Of a stretch of DNA of 6,442 nucleotides, positions 1-6,442 are shown in pieces (within the stretch, counting starts at the first letter, position 1; each line of letters begins with the position of its first letter). The position numbers were made by a program, and so were the translations under genes. The DNA is from Acidimicrobiaceae bacterium (lineage in GTDB: Bacteria > Actinomycetota > Acidimicrobiia > Acidimicrobiales > Salinilacustritrichaceae): contig DMTU01000079.1 of NCBI GenBank assembly GCA_003476595.1, positions 22,661 through 29,102 of the forward strand, read 5' to 3'. A model generated the notes under the pieces. It ran no database searches, was not told where the DNA came from, and saw only the letters and a program-made list of their open reading frames with translations.

Positions 1-308
1 CCGCCGACGTCCGCTGGATGATGGCGGACCCCAACGAGGCCGAGCGCCACGCCCGCCACGCCCGGACCGTGGCCGCCGAGCACGGCGTCGGCGACGTCGT
101 CGTGCAGGCCCTCGAGGGCGAGCCAGCCGACGAGCTGCTCGAGGCGGCCGACACCTTCGACGCCGACCTCATCGTGGTCGGCTCGGTGGGCCTCACCGGC
201 AGCAGCCGCTTCCTCCTCGGCAGCGTGGCCAGCAGCGTGCTGCACCACGCGCCCTGCGACGTCCTCGTGGTCCACAGCCACACGGCACGCCCCGCAGCTG
301 CGCAATAG
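1..308 (+). CDS. Universal stress protein (UspA family), C-terminal part; 5' end outside window
   Basis: About 101 C-terminal residues are visible, read from base 3 to a TAG at 306-308. The sequence carries the nucleotide-binding signature of ATP-binding UspA proteins, G-x2-G-x9-G-S, seen as GSVG, nine residues, then GS. It is preceded by the DADLIVVGS strand and followed by a typical closing segment (HAPCDVLVV). The family is cytoplasmic, usually 140-160 residues or a tandem of two such domains, and is linked to stress survival, with ATP binding in the subset that has this motif. The methionines near base 18 fall in the middle of the domain, so the true start lies before the window. Whether this is a single domain or the second of a tandem pair cannot be told. 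It is the first visible gene of a + strand run, 46 bases before the next start. Confidence 0.9.
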   Translation, partial: ADVRWMMADPNEAERHARHARTVAAEHGVGDVVVQALEGEPADELLEAADTFDADLIVVGSVGLTGSSRFLLGSVASSVLHHAPCDVLVVHSHTARPAAAQ

Positions 309-354
309 GGATGAACTGGCGCGACCACGGACCCGACCGCGAACATGGCCGACC

Positions 355-999
355 GTGACCGCTGACAAGACCCCCCTCGAAGACGCCGTCGACCAGGCGC
401 TCGACGCCTTCGTGTACGCCCCGATCGGGCTGCTGTTCGACGGTCCGGCCCGGCTGCCGAAGCTGATCCAGAACGGCCGCAACCAGGTGACGAACGCCCG
501 GATGATGGGCCAGTTCGCCGTCCAGATGGGTCGCACCGAGGTCAACAAGCGCGCCGCGACGCTCGATGGTCCGGTGGTCGACCTCCTCCGCGGCCTCGGC
601 GTCGTCGACGGCCCGCCGCCGGCACCGGCGCCGACCCCGGTGCCCGACAAGCCGTCCGCGCCGGCGGCCAAGGAGGGCAGCGCCAAGGCGCCCGCCCCGA
701 AGAAGCCGGCCGCCACCAAGAAGAAGACGGCCACGAAGAAGACGGCGACGAAGAAGGCCGCGGCGAAGAAGGCCGCGGCGAAGAAGGCCGCGGCGAAGCA
801 GGCCGGTCCGGCCGCCACCACCGCCCCCGACGTCGCCGGCCTCGCCATCCCCGACTACGACAGCCTCTCGGCCAGCCAGGTCGTGAGCCGCCTGCAGGGG
901 CTCTCCGCCGCCGAGCTCGAGGCCGTGCGCAGCTACGAGGCCGCCACCCGGGGACGCAAGACCATCCTCAACCGGGTCCAGCAGCTCCAGAAGCCCTAG
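355..999 (+). CDS. Histone H1-like Lys/Ala-tailed protein with unknown N-terminal domain
   Basis: This 214-residue protein has three parts. Residues 1-85 look folded and mostly helical (for example DAVDQALDAFVYAPIGLLFD), ending in a Pro-rich hinge at 87-100. Residues 106-149 are a basic low-complexity tail of KKTAT and KKAAA pentads, like the tails of histone H1 and of mycobacterial HupB. Residues 163-211 form a short helical module (IPDYDSLSASQVVSRL, then LSAAELEAVRSYE and a basic helix) of a kind I have seen at the end of other actinobacterial proteins. No HU-type DNA-binding domain is visible, so it is not simply HupB. DNA or RNA binding through the tail is inferred; the N-terminal function is unknown. 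GTG at 355 is the only plausible start I find in frame, and it has no clear ribosome-binding site. The gene ends 2 bases before the acetyltransferase, so the two are probably cotranscribed. Confidence 0.8.
   Translation: MTADKTPLEDAVDQALDAFVYAPIGLLFDGPARLPKLIQNGRNQVTNARMMGQFAVQMGRTEVNKRAATLDGPVVDLLRGLGVVDGPPPAPAPTPVPDKPSAPAAKEGSAKAPAPKKPAATKKKTATKKTATKKAAAKKAAAKKAAAKQAGPAATTAPDVAGLAIPDYDSLSASQVVSRLQGLSAAELEAVRSYEAATRGRKTILNRVQQLQKP
721..795 (+). repeat. Five tandem 15-bp units coding for the KKxAx basic tail
   Basis: Five in-frame 15-base units run without a break. Two are aagaagacggc[c/g]acg (KKTAT) and three are identical copies of aagaaggccgcggcg (KKAAA). The three identical copies, including the same codons, indicate recent duplication or slippage, so copy number may vary between strains. 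Confidence 0.9.
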
Positions 1000-1001
1000 G
1001 C

Positions 1002-1493
1002 GTGGACGTCTCCGCCCGGCCGGCCACGGCCGACGACCTCCCCGCCCTGGTCACCCTGGCCACGGCTGTCATCGAGGAGCTCACGCCGAACCGGGGTGGT
1101 GCGGTCTGGCGCCGGCAGCAGGCCCGCCCGCTCCCGCCCGGCGACTCGCTGCGCGCCGACCTCGAGGACCCCGACGCCTTCGTCGTCGTGGGCACCATCG
1201 ACGACACGATCATCGGCTACGGCGTGCTGCGGCTCGAGCACCTCCGCGACGGCTCGATCCTCGGCGTGATCTCCGACCTGTTCACCCTCGAGGGCGCCCG
1301 AGGCGTCTCGGTGGGCGAGGAGGTCATGGACGCGCTGATCGCGTGGGCGACCGAGCAGGGCTGCTTCGGCGTGGACTCGCTGGCCCTGCCGGGCGACCGT
1401 CACACGAAGAACTTCTTCGAGTCCTTCGGCCTGGTGGCCCGGGCCATCGTCGTGCACCGCTCCCTCGAACCCCATCCCGACGCGCCGTCGTGA
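1002..1493 (+). CDS. GNAT-family N-acetyltransferase
   Basis: This 163-residue protein opens with the usual GNAT N-terminus (VSARPATADDLPALVTL). The acetyl-CoA-binding motif A region is at about 88-112 (GVISDLFTLEGARG, then VSVGEEVMDAL), and the closing motif-B-like segment is at about 137-153 (NFFESFGLVARAIVVHR). GNAT enzymes move an acetyl group from acetyl-CoA to an amine on a small molecule or protein; the substrate cannot be told. In the pyrophosphate loop, normally R/Q-x-x-G-x-G/A, the visible sequence R-G-V-S-V-G has Ser in place of the first conserved Gly. Start GTG at 1002 lies 2 bases after the previous stop with no ribosome-binding site, and the stop TGA overlaps the next start, so translation is probably coupled. 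Length is normal for the family. Confidence 0.85.
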   Translation: MDVSARPATADDLPALVTLATAVIEELTPNRGGAVWRRQQARPLPPGDSLRADLEDPDAFVVVGTIDDTIIGYGVLRLEHLRDGSILGVISDLFTLEGARGVSVGEEVMDALIAWATEQGCFGVDSLALPGDRHTKNFFESFGLVARAIVVHRSLEPHPDAPS

Positions 1494-1918
1494 GGGCCAC
1501 CGCCGCCACGACGAGCGGCCCGGAGGTGGCCGTCGGGGCCGTCGTCGTCGACGGCGACCGCCTGCTGCTGATCCGCCGCGGCCGGGGCGTGGCGATCGGC
1601 CAGTGGTCGCTGCCCGGGGGCGTGGTCGAACCGGGCGAGCTCCTCGCCGAGGCCGTGGTCCGCGAGCTGCTGGAGGAGACCGGGCTCGAAGGCGTGTGCG
1701 GGCCCCTCGTCGGCGTCGTCGAGCGCTTCATCGAGGGCCGCCACTACGTGATCCTCGACCACCACGTCACGTTGCTCGAGCCCGACGCCACCCCGACCGC
1801 CGGTGACGACGCGGCCGAGGTGGCGTGGGTGGCGCTCAGCGAGGTGGCCGAGTGGCCGCTGGTCGAGGGCCTCGCCGAGTTCCTCCACGACCACGGCATC
1901 CTCGCCACGATCACCTGA
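1490..1918 (+). CDS. Nudix hydrolase (MutT/ADP-ribose pyrophosphatase-like)
   Basis: The 142-residue protein contains a complete Nudix box, G-x5-E-x7-R-E-L-x-E-E-x-G-L, at residues 44-66, including the metal-binding REL-x-EE core. It is preceded by a strand typical of the fold (VAVGAVVVDGDRLLLIRR) and QWSLPGG. Nudix enzymes hydrolyse nucleoside diphosphates linked to another group; oxidised nucleotides, ADP-ribose and sugar nucleotides are all possible, and the sequence does not decide between them. I chose GTG at 1490 because it sits inside GTGA at the acetyltransferase stop (4-base overlap), and the domain begins about 12 residues later. An earlier in-frame ATG at 1343 would lie wholly inside the acetyltransferase gene and add a non-domain, Arg/Gly-rich extension. 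The gene converges with the hydratase gene 57 bases away; I see no strong terminator hairpin between them. Confidence 0.9.
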   Translation: MRATAATTSGPEVAVGAVVVDGDRLLLIRRGRGVAIGQWSLPGGVVEPGELLAEAVVRELLEETGLEGVCGPLVGVVERFIEGRHYVILDHHVTLLEPDATPTAGDDAAEVAWVALSEVAEWPLVEGLAEFLHDHGILATIT

Positions 1919-1975
1919 TCCGGGCCCCGCCCCCGCAGGCGTGGCGATCGGAAACTGGCAGTCGTGGCGTCGCGT

Positions 1976-2734
1976 CTAGCGGCCCTTCCACTCCGGCTTG
2001 CGCTTCTCGATGAAGGCCGACAGGCCCTCCTTGGTGTCCTCGCTGGCCATCACCTCGGCGATCGCCCGTCCGGAGGCGGCGAAGGCCTCCTCGTCGGTGT
2101 CGAAGGACTGCAGCGCCACCTCGCGGCTCTTGCGCACGGCGAGCGGGGCGTTCTCGCTGATCTGGGCGGCGAGCTCGACGGCGACGTCGACGGCCTTGCC
2201 CGACTCGGCCATCCGGTTCACGAACCCGAGGGCGTGGGCCCGCTCGGCGTCGATCGGATCCCCGGTGAGGAGCATCTCCATGGCGACGTTCTTGGGCAGC
2301 GCGGCGGGCAGCCGGAACAGGGCCCCGGCGGCAGCCACGAGGTTGCGCTTGACCTCGGGCACGCTGAAGGTCACGTCCGGGGTGGCGACCAGCAGGTCGC
2401 AGGCCAGGACGATCTCGCAGCCGCCGGCGTAGGCGGGGCCGTTGCAGGCGGCGATGATCGGCTTGGTGCGGGCCTTCGCGGTGATGCCGCCGAAGCCGCC
2501 GGTGGGGGTGTTGAGCCGGGCCGCGTCGCCGCTGTTGATCGCCTTCAGGTCGGCGCCGGCGCAGAAGACCGGGCCCTCGTGGGTCAGGACGCCGATCCAG
2601 ATCTCGTCGTCGGCCTCCATGCGGTCGATGGCGGCCTCGATGCCCTCGGCCACGTCGCCGTTGACGGCGTTGCGCGCCTCGGGGCGGTCGATGGTGATGA
2701 TGGCGACGTTGCCACGGGTCTCGTACTCGATCAT
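1976..2734 (-). CDS. Enoyl-CoA hydratase/isomerase (crotonase family)
   Basis: This 252-residue protein is full length for a crotonase. The first oxyanion-hole segment is FCAGADLK at 57-64 (Ala59 as the likely backbone donor). The second is GPAYAGGCEIVLACD at 99-113 (Gly104). The two acidic residues that activate water in classical enoyl-CoA hydratases are both present, Glu107 in GGCE and Glu127 in SVPEVKRNL. Hydration of trans-2-enoyl-CoA to 3-hydroxyacyl-CoA in beta-oxidation is therefore credible. However, the superfamily is broad, and the substrate, or a role in amino-acid or aromatic acyl-CoA breakdown, is open. The ATG at 2734 begins MIEYETRGNVAIITIDRPEARN, a standard family N-terminus. 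The gene stands alone on its strand and appears to have its own leaderless promoter. Confidence 0.93.
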   Translation of the reverse strand: MIEYETRGNVAIITIDRPEARNAVNGDVAEGIEAAIDRMEADDEIWIGVLTHEGPVFCAGADLKAINSGDAARLNTPTGGFGGITAKARTKPIIAACNGPAYAGGCEIVLACDLLVATPDVTFSVPEVKRNLVAAAGALFRLPAALPKNVAMEMLLTGDPIDAERAHALGFVNRMAESGKAVDVAVELAAQISENAPLAVRKSREVALQSFDTDEEAFAASGRAIAEVMASEDTKEGLSAFIEKRKPEWKGR

Positions 2735-2740
2735 GGGGGC

Positions 2741-2746
2741 ACAGTA
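2741..2746 (-). promoter_or_regulatory. -10 element for leaderless transcription of the enoyl-CoA hydratase gene
   Basis: Read on the - strand, the hexamer is TACTGT, matching TANNNT, followed by gccccc and then the ATG at 2734. A 6-base gap puts the transcription start at or next to the A of ATG, the arrangement of leaderless actinobacterial mRNAs. No convincing -35 is visible, and there is no Shine-Dalgarno sequence just before the start. Inferred from spacing only. Confidence 0.55.
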
Positions 2747-2792
2747 GCGACGCTCCCGCGCCGACGGTCCATGCGCACCGACGCGGGTTCGG

Positions 2793-2798
2793 TACCCT
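2793..2798 (+). promoter_or_regulatory. -10 element for leaderless transcription of the zinc-ribbon gene
   Basis: The hexamer TACCCT (TANNNT) is followed by gcggcc and then GTG at 2805, the same 6-base gap as the divergent promoter 46 bases away. The start codon would be at the 5' end of the mRNA. No -35 box is recognisable. The match in spacing on both strands strengthens the call. Confidence 0.55.
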
Positions 2799-2804
2799 GC
2801 GGCC

Positions 2805-3005
2805 GTGTCCAGCGATCCGGGTCAGGGGCGGCTGCAGTGCCCCTACTGCGATTCCTACGAGATCGACCGCCTGTACCTGGCGTCGTTGCGGGTCGACTCC
2901 TGCGTGTGCACGTCGTGCGGTGCCCGCTGGGACGAGGACGCCTCCACCGGCGAGTTCCGGGGCCGGCAGAGCCAGGCGCGGACCTCCCGCACCGAATCCC
3001 GCTGA
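2805..3005 (+). CDS. Small zinc-ribbon protein of unknown function
   Basis: This is a 66-residue protein with two cysteine pairs, CPYC at 12-15 and CTSCG at 35-39, separated by a 19-residue strand-like segment (YEIDRLYLASLRVDS). That is the layout of a single zinc ribbon holding one Zn. An extra Cys at 33 precedes the second pair. Residues 40-45 (ARWDED) are the usual strand after the second knuckle. The last 20 residues are hydrophilic and rich in Arg, Ser and Thr, probably disordered. Such ribbons bind nucleic acid or act as adaptor subunits; nothing here picks a partner. GTG at 2805 is chosen because a -10 hexamer lies 6 bases upstream and the cysteines follow soon after. The gene is divergent from the hydratase gene and convergent with the 506-residue gene. 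Confidence 0.75.
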   Translation: MSSDPGQGRLQCPYCDSYEIDRLYLASLRVDSCVCTSCGARWDEDASTGEFRGRQSQARTSRTESR

Positions 3006-3014
3006 CGCTCGGTG

Positions 3015-3040
3015 CCTCCGCCGCCGATCGGCGGCGAAGG
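3015..3040 (+). terminator. GC-rich hairpin after the zinc-ribbon gene
   Basis: A 26-base inverted repeat lies 10 bases after the zinc-ribbon stop. Its centre is the 16-base perfect palindrome gccgccgatcggcggc (3020-3035), extended by one pair at 3019/3036, one C/A mismatch and three more pairs. Folded with a GATC loop it gives a strong stem. There is no T-run after it, so it would be a U-less hairpin terminator of the type proposed in actinobacteria. Being symmetrical, it could act on both strands. Confidence 0.55.
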
Positions 3041-3056
3041 ACCGCATGTGCTCCCG

Positions 3057-3076
3057 TCGGCGCCCATCGGCGCCGA
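3057..3076 (-). terminator. GC-rich hairpin after the 506-residue gene
   Basis: An 8-bp perfect stem (tcggcgcc / ggcgccga) with a 4-base loop catc begins 5 bases beyond the TGA of the - strand gene. No T-run follows. Its position right behind the stop, facing the other hairpin, suggests termination for the - strand transcript. Confidence 0.55.
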
Positions 3077-3081
3077 TCGGA

Positions 3082-4602
3082 TCAGCTGGTGGTGTCCTCG
3101 CCGGCGTCGTCGCTGGAGCCACCGTCGGCGGTGGCCTGCTCCGCCTCGAGCGCCTCCGCGGCGGGGATCTCCGGAGCGGGTGCCTCGGTGGGCGCCTGCT
3201 CGACGGCCTCGGGGACCGCCTGCTCCTCGACCTGGGGCTCCTCAGCCTTGGGCTCGTCGACCTTGGGCTCCTCAGCCTTCGATTCGTCGGCCTTGGGCTG
3301 GTCGGCCTTGGCGTCGCCGGGCTTGGCATCCTTCTTGGGCTTGCCGCCGCTGCGGCGCTTGCGCCGGTTGGCGTCCCGGCCGGCCTTCGGGTCGGGCTCG
3401 ACGCCGAAGATCTGCGCGATCTCCGGCAGGCGGCTGCCGTGGCGGGCGATGGTGGCCTTCAGCTCGTCGGAGACGGTGCCGGGCAGCGACACGGGCACGA
3501 CCTGGCGACGCACGGGGGAGTGGGCCAGGGCCTCGAGGATGTAGCTCCACCGGTCCGGTGAGGTCTCGCTGCTCATCGACGCGTTGGCGGCCTCGACGAG
3601 GCGCAGGGCGACGGGGGCGGGGAGCGGCGCGCCGGCCTTGGGCGGCCGGGAGGACAGGTGCAGGGCCCGGACGACGCGGTCGTCGTCGAGCATCTCCACG
3701 ACCTCGGCCACCCAGGCCTGCTGGTCGGCGTCGAGGCGCTCGTTGAGTGCGGTGCGCACCTTGGCCGCGAGGGCACGGGTCTCGTCGTCCTTGGCCGCGC
3801 CATCGGACGCGGTGACCACCGAGCGCAGGTCCCGCAGGTCGACGGTCTCGGACTGCTCCAGGGCGGCCTCGGCCCGGTCGCGCCACTCGGCGGCGCGGAC
3901 CTTCACCAGCAGCTCCTCGGCGAGGGTGACGATGGGCCCCTCGTCGATGGGGTCCTGGCCCTCGACCTTGCGCTGCTCGTTCTGCTTCTCGAGCCCGGTG
4001 CGCACCGCCTGCAGACCGCCGCGGAGCAGCTCCTGGGCGACGGCCTTCTGCTCCTCGGGGAGGGAGTCGATGAGGGCGTTGCGGTGCGCCTTGCCGGCCT
4101 TGAGGCGCGGCGGCTTGGGCTTCGGGGGCAGCTTGGGCTTGGCCGGCGTGCGGGGACGGTCGTTGCCGCCCCGGCGCCCGCCCTCACCGCGAGGGCCACG
4201 GTCGCCACCCTCACCACGAGGGCCACGGTCACCGTCCTTGCGGCCACGACCGCCGTCGCGGCCACCGCCACCCCGGCGAGGACCGCGGTCACCACGATCG
4301 CCTCGGCCCCGGCCGCGCTCGGCGCGGACCTCGGTCACCAGCGGCTCGTCGTCGCGGGTGATGAGCTCGAGGGTCTCGACCTTCTTGGGCTCCTTGCCCT
4401 TCGGCGGGATCACCTGCGTGACCCGGATGCCGTCGACGTCCATCTCGGTGTCGACGCGGAACTCGTCACCCACCTCGGCGCTCTCCGGGAACAGCGACGC
4501 ATCGGCCGCACCCTTGGGCTGGCGGGCCCCCGCGGCCCGCCAGGTGAAGGTCTTGCCCTCGTCCTGGCGGCTGGTGAGTTCGATGTCGATCCGGGTGGCC
4601 AT
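3082..4602 (-). CDS. Modular RGG-rich conserved-type hypothetical protein, probable RNA-binding
   Basis: I do not recognise this 506-residue protein. Four regions can be seen. Residues 1-92 appear strand-rich (RIDIELTSR, TFTWRAA, EFRVDTEMDVDGIRVTQVIPP, VETLELI) and may be a small beta-barrel, perhaps OB-like. Residues 95-147 are an RG/RGG-rich linker with a perfect repeat of GDRGPRGEG, followed by a Lys/Pro hinge (152-168). Residues 172-400 look helical and folded (for example EEQKAVAQELLRGGLQAVRTGLEKQ, TLAEELLVKVRAAEWRDRAEAAL shortened here). Residues 410-506 form a basic patch (RRKRRSGGKPKK), then KAEEP-type pentads and an acidic end. There is no signal peptide or membrane segment, so it is probably cytoplasmic. 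RGG segments are known for RNA binding; that role here is inferred. The ATG at 4602 sits 11 bases after a TAGCCT hexamer, and gcvP ends 49 bases upstream on the same strand. Confidence 0.8.
   Translation of the reverse strand: MATRIDIELTSRQDEGKTFTWRAAGARQPKGAADASLFPESAEVGDEFRVDTEMDVDGIRVTQVIPPKGKEPKKVETLELITRDDEPLVTEVRAERGRGRGDRGDRGPRRGGGGRDGGRGRKDGDRGPRGEGGDRGPRGEGGRRGGNDRPRTPAKPKLPPKPKPPRLKAGKAHRNALIDSLPEEQKAVAQELLRGGLQAVRTGLEKQNEQRKVEGQDPIDEGPIVTLAEELLVKVRAAEWRDRAEAALEQSETVDLRDLRSVVTASDGAAKDDETRALAAKVRTALNERLDADQQAWVAEVVEMLDDDRVVRALHLSSRPPKAGAPLPAPVALRLVEAANASMSSETSPDRWSYILEALAHSPVRRQVVPVSLPGTVSDELKATIARHGSRLPEIAQIFGVEPDPKAGRDANRRKRRSGGKPKKDAKPGDAKADQPKADESKAEEPKVDEPKAEEPQVEEQAVPEAVEQAPTEAPAPEIPAAEALEAEQATADGGSSDDAGEDTTS
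3220..3309 (-). repeat. Six degenerate 15-bp units coding for KAEEP-type pentads
   Basis: On the - strand the units code in order for KADQP, KADES, KAEEP, KVDEP, KAEEP and QVEEQ (residues 432-461). The two KAEEP units, at 3235-3249 and 3265-3279, are identical in DNA (gggctcctcagcctt on the + strand). The product is a charged, Pro-containing and probably disordered spacer. Confidence 0.85.
4181..4234 (-). repeat. Two tandem 27-bp units within the RGG linker
   Basis: Units 4181-4207 and 4208-4234 differ at three of 27 bases and each codes for GDRGPRGEG on the - strand. They lie within the wider RG-rich stretch at about 4165-4317. The close match suggests recent duplication. Confidence 0.85.
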
Positions 4603-4613
4603 AGCGGGTTGCC

Positions 4614-4619
4614 AGGCTA
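4614..4619 (-). promoter_or_regulatory. -10 element before the 506-residue gene
   Basis: On the - strand the hexamer TAGCCT (TANNNT, preceded by T) lies 11 bases before the ATG at 4602. Transcription would then start about 4-5 bases ahead of ATG, giving a nearly leaderless mRNA with no room for a ribosome-binding site. It sits inside an imperfect inverted repeat (ggttgcc / ggctaacc, 4607-4622) that could be an operator or chance. No clear -35. Read-through from gcvP, 49 bases upstream, is also possible. Confidence 0.4.
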
Positions 4620-4651
4620 ACCGAGCCGTCCCGGCCCCGACGATTGCGCTC

Positions 4652-6442
<1,791 letters not shown>

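Noticed and set aside
345..365. Six-codon upstream ORF (ATG at 345) overlapping the histone-like gene start
   Set aside because: No ribosome-binding site or -10 element positions it, and such short frames arise by chance. It would need ribosome profiling to be taken seriously.
1343..1489. Earlier ATG that would extend the Nudix protein by 49 residues
   Set aside because: The extension lies entirely within the acetyltransferase gene, reads as Arg/Gly/Pro-rich shadow sequence, and the GTG in the GTGA overlap gives a normal Nudix N-terminus.
1919..1975. Possible terminator between the convergent Nudix and hydratase genes
   Set aside because: Only short imperfect complementary stretches are present. 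I find no stem comparable to the hairpins at 3015-3076.
1911..3329. Long open frames on both strands over the hydratase and zinc-ribbon region (also 1964-3544 +)
   Set aside because: They cross gene ends and terminator hairpins, and are low-complexity Arg/Pro- or Gly-rich translations. They are shadows of GC-rich coding frames.
4165..4317. RG-rich repeats considered as a CRISPR-like or non-coding array
   Set aside because: The repeats keep the reading frame, code for GDRGPRGEG-type protein sequence and have no spacers.

Overview
The window is high-GC chromosomal DNA with almost every third codon position G or C, frequent GTG starts, no clear Shine-Dalgarno sites and TANNNT hexamers placed for leaderless or nearly leaderless transcription. 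This fits an actinobacterium. The protein styles (helical actinobacterial C-terminal module, GNAT, crotonase) would suit an Acidimicrobiia-like lineage, but that placement is an inference and not proven here. No RNA gene, IS element, phage gene or CRISPR array is visible.

Layout. Positions 1-1918 (+ strand) hold a compact gene run: the 3' end of a universal stress protein, a Lys/Ala-tailed histone H1-like protein, a GNAT acetyltransferase that follows after 2 bases, and a Nudix hydrolase whose start overlaps the acetyltransferase stop (GTGA). Positions 1976-2734 (- strand) encode an enoyl-CoA hydratase/isomerase, convergent with the Nudix gene. A 70-base divergent region carries back-to-back -10 elements, each exactly 6 bases from its start codon, for the hydratase and for a 66-residue zinc-ribbon protein (2805-3005, +). 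Two hairpins separate that small gene from the convergent 506-residue gene (3082-4602, -), an unrecognised modular protein with an RG/RGG-rich linker, a helical core and a charged repeat tail. Upstream of it on the same strand is the C-terminal two thirds of glycine dehydrogenase GcvP (4652 to the window edge).

How the parts relate. GcvP (glycine cleavage, one-carbon supply) and the hydratase (acyl-CoA metabolism) are metabolic housekeeping genes. The stress protein, acetyltransferase, Nudix and histone-like genes look like a stress or maintenance cluster, a link that rests only on their adjacency. The least explained genes are the 506-residue RGG-linker protein and the 214-residue histone-tailed protein. 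Both join a conserved-looking N-terminal domain to a low-complexity basic segment, suggesting nucleic-acid binding. I see no clear sign of a defence or other specialised system.
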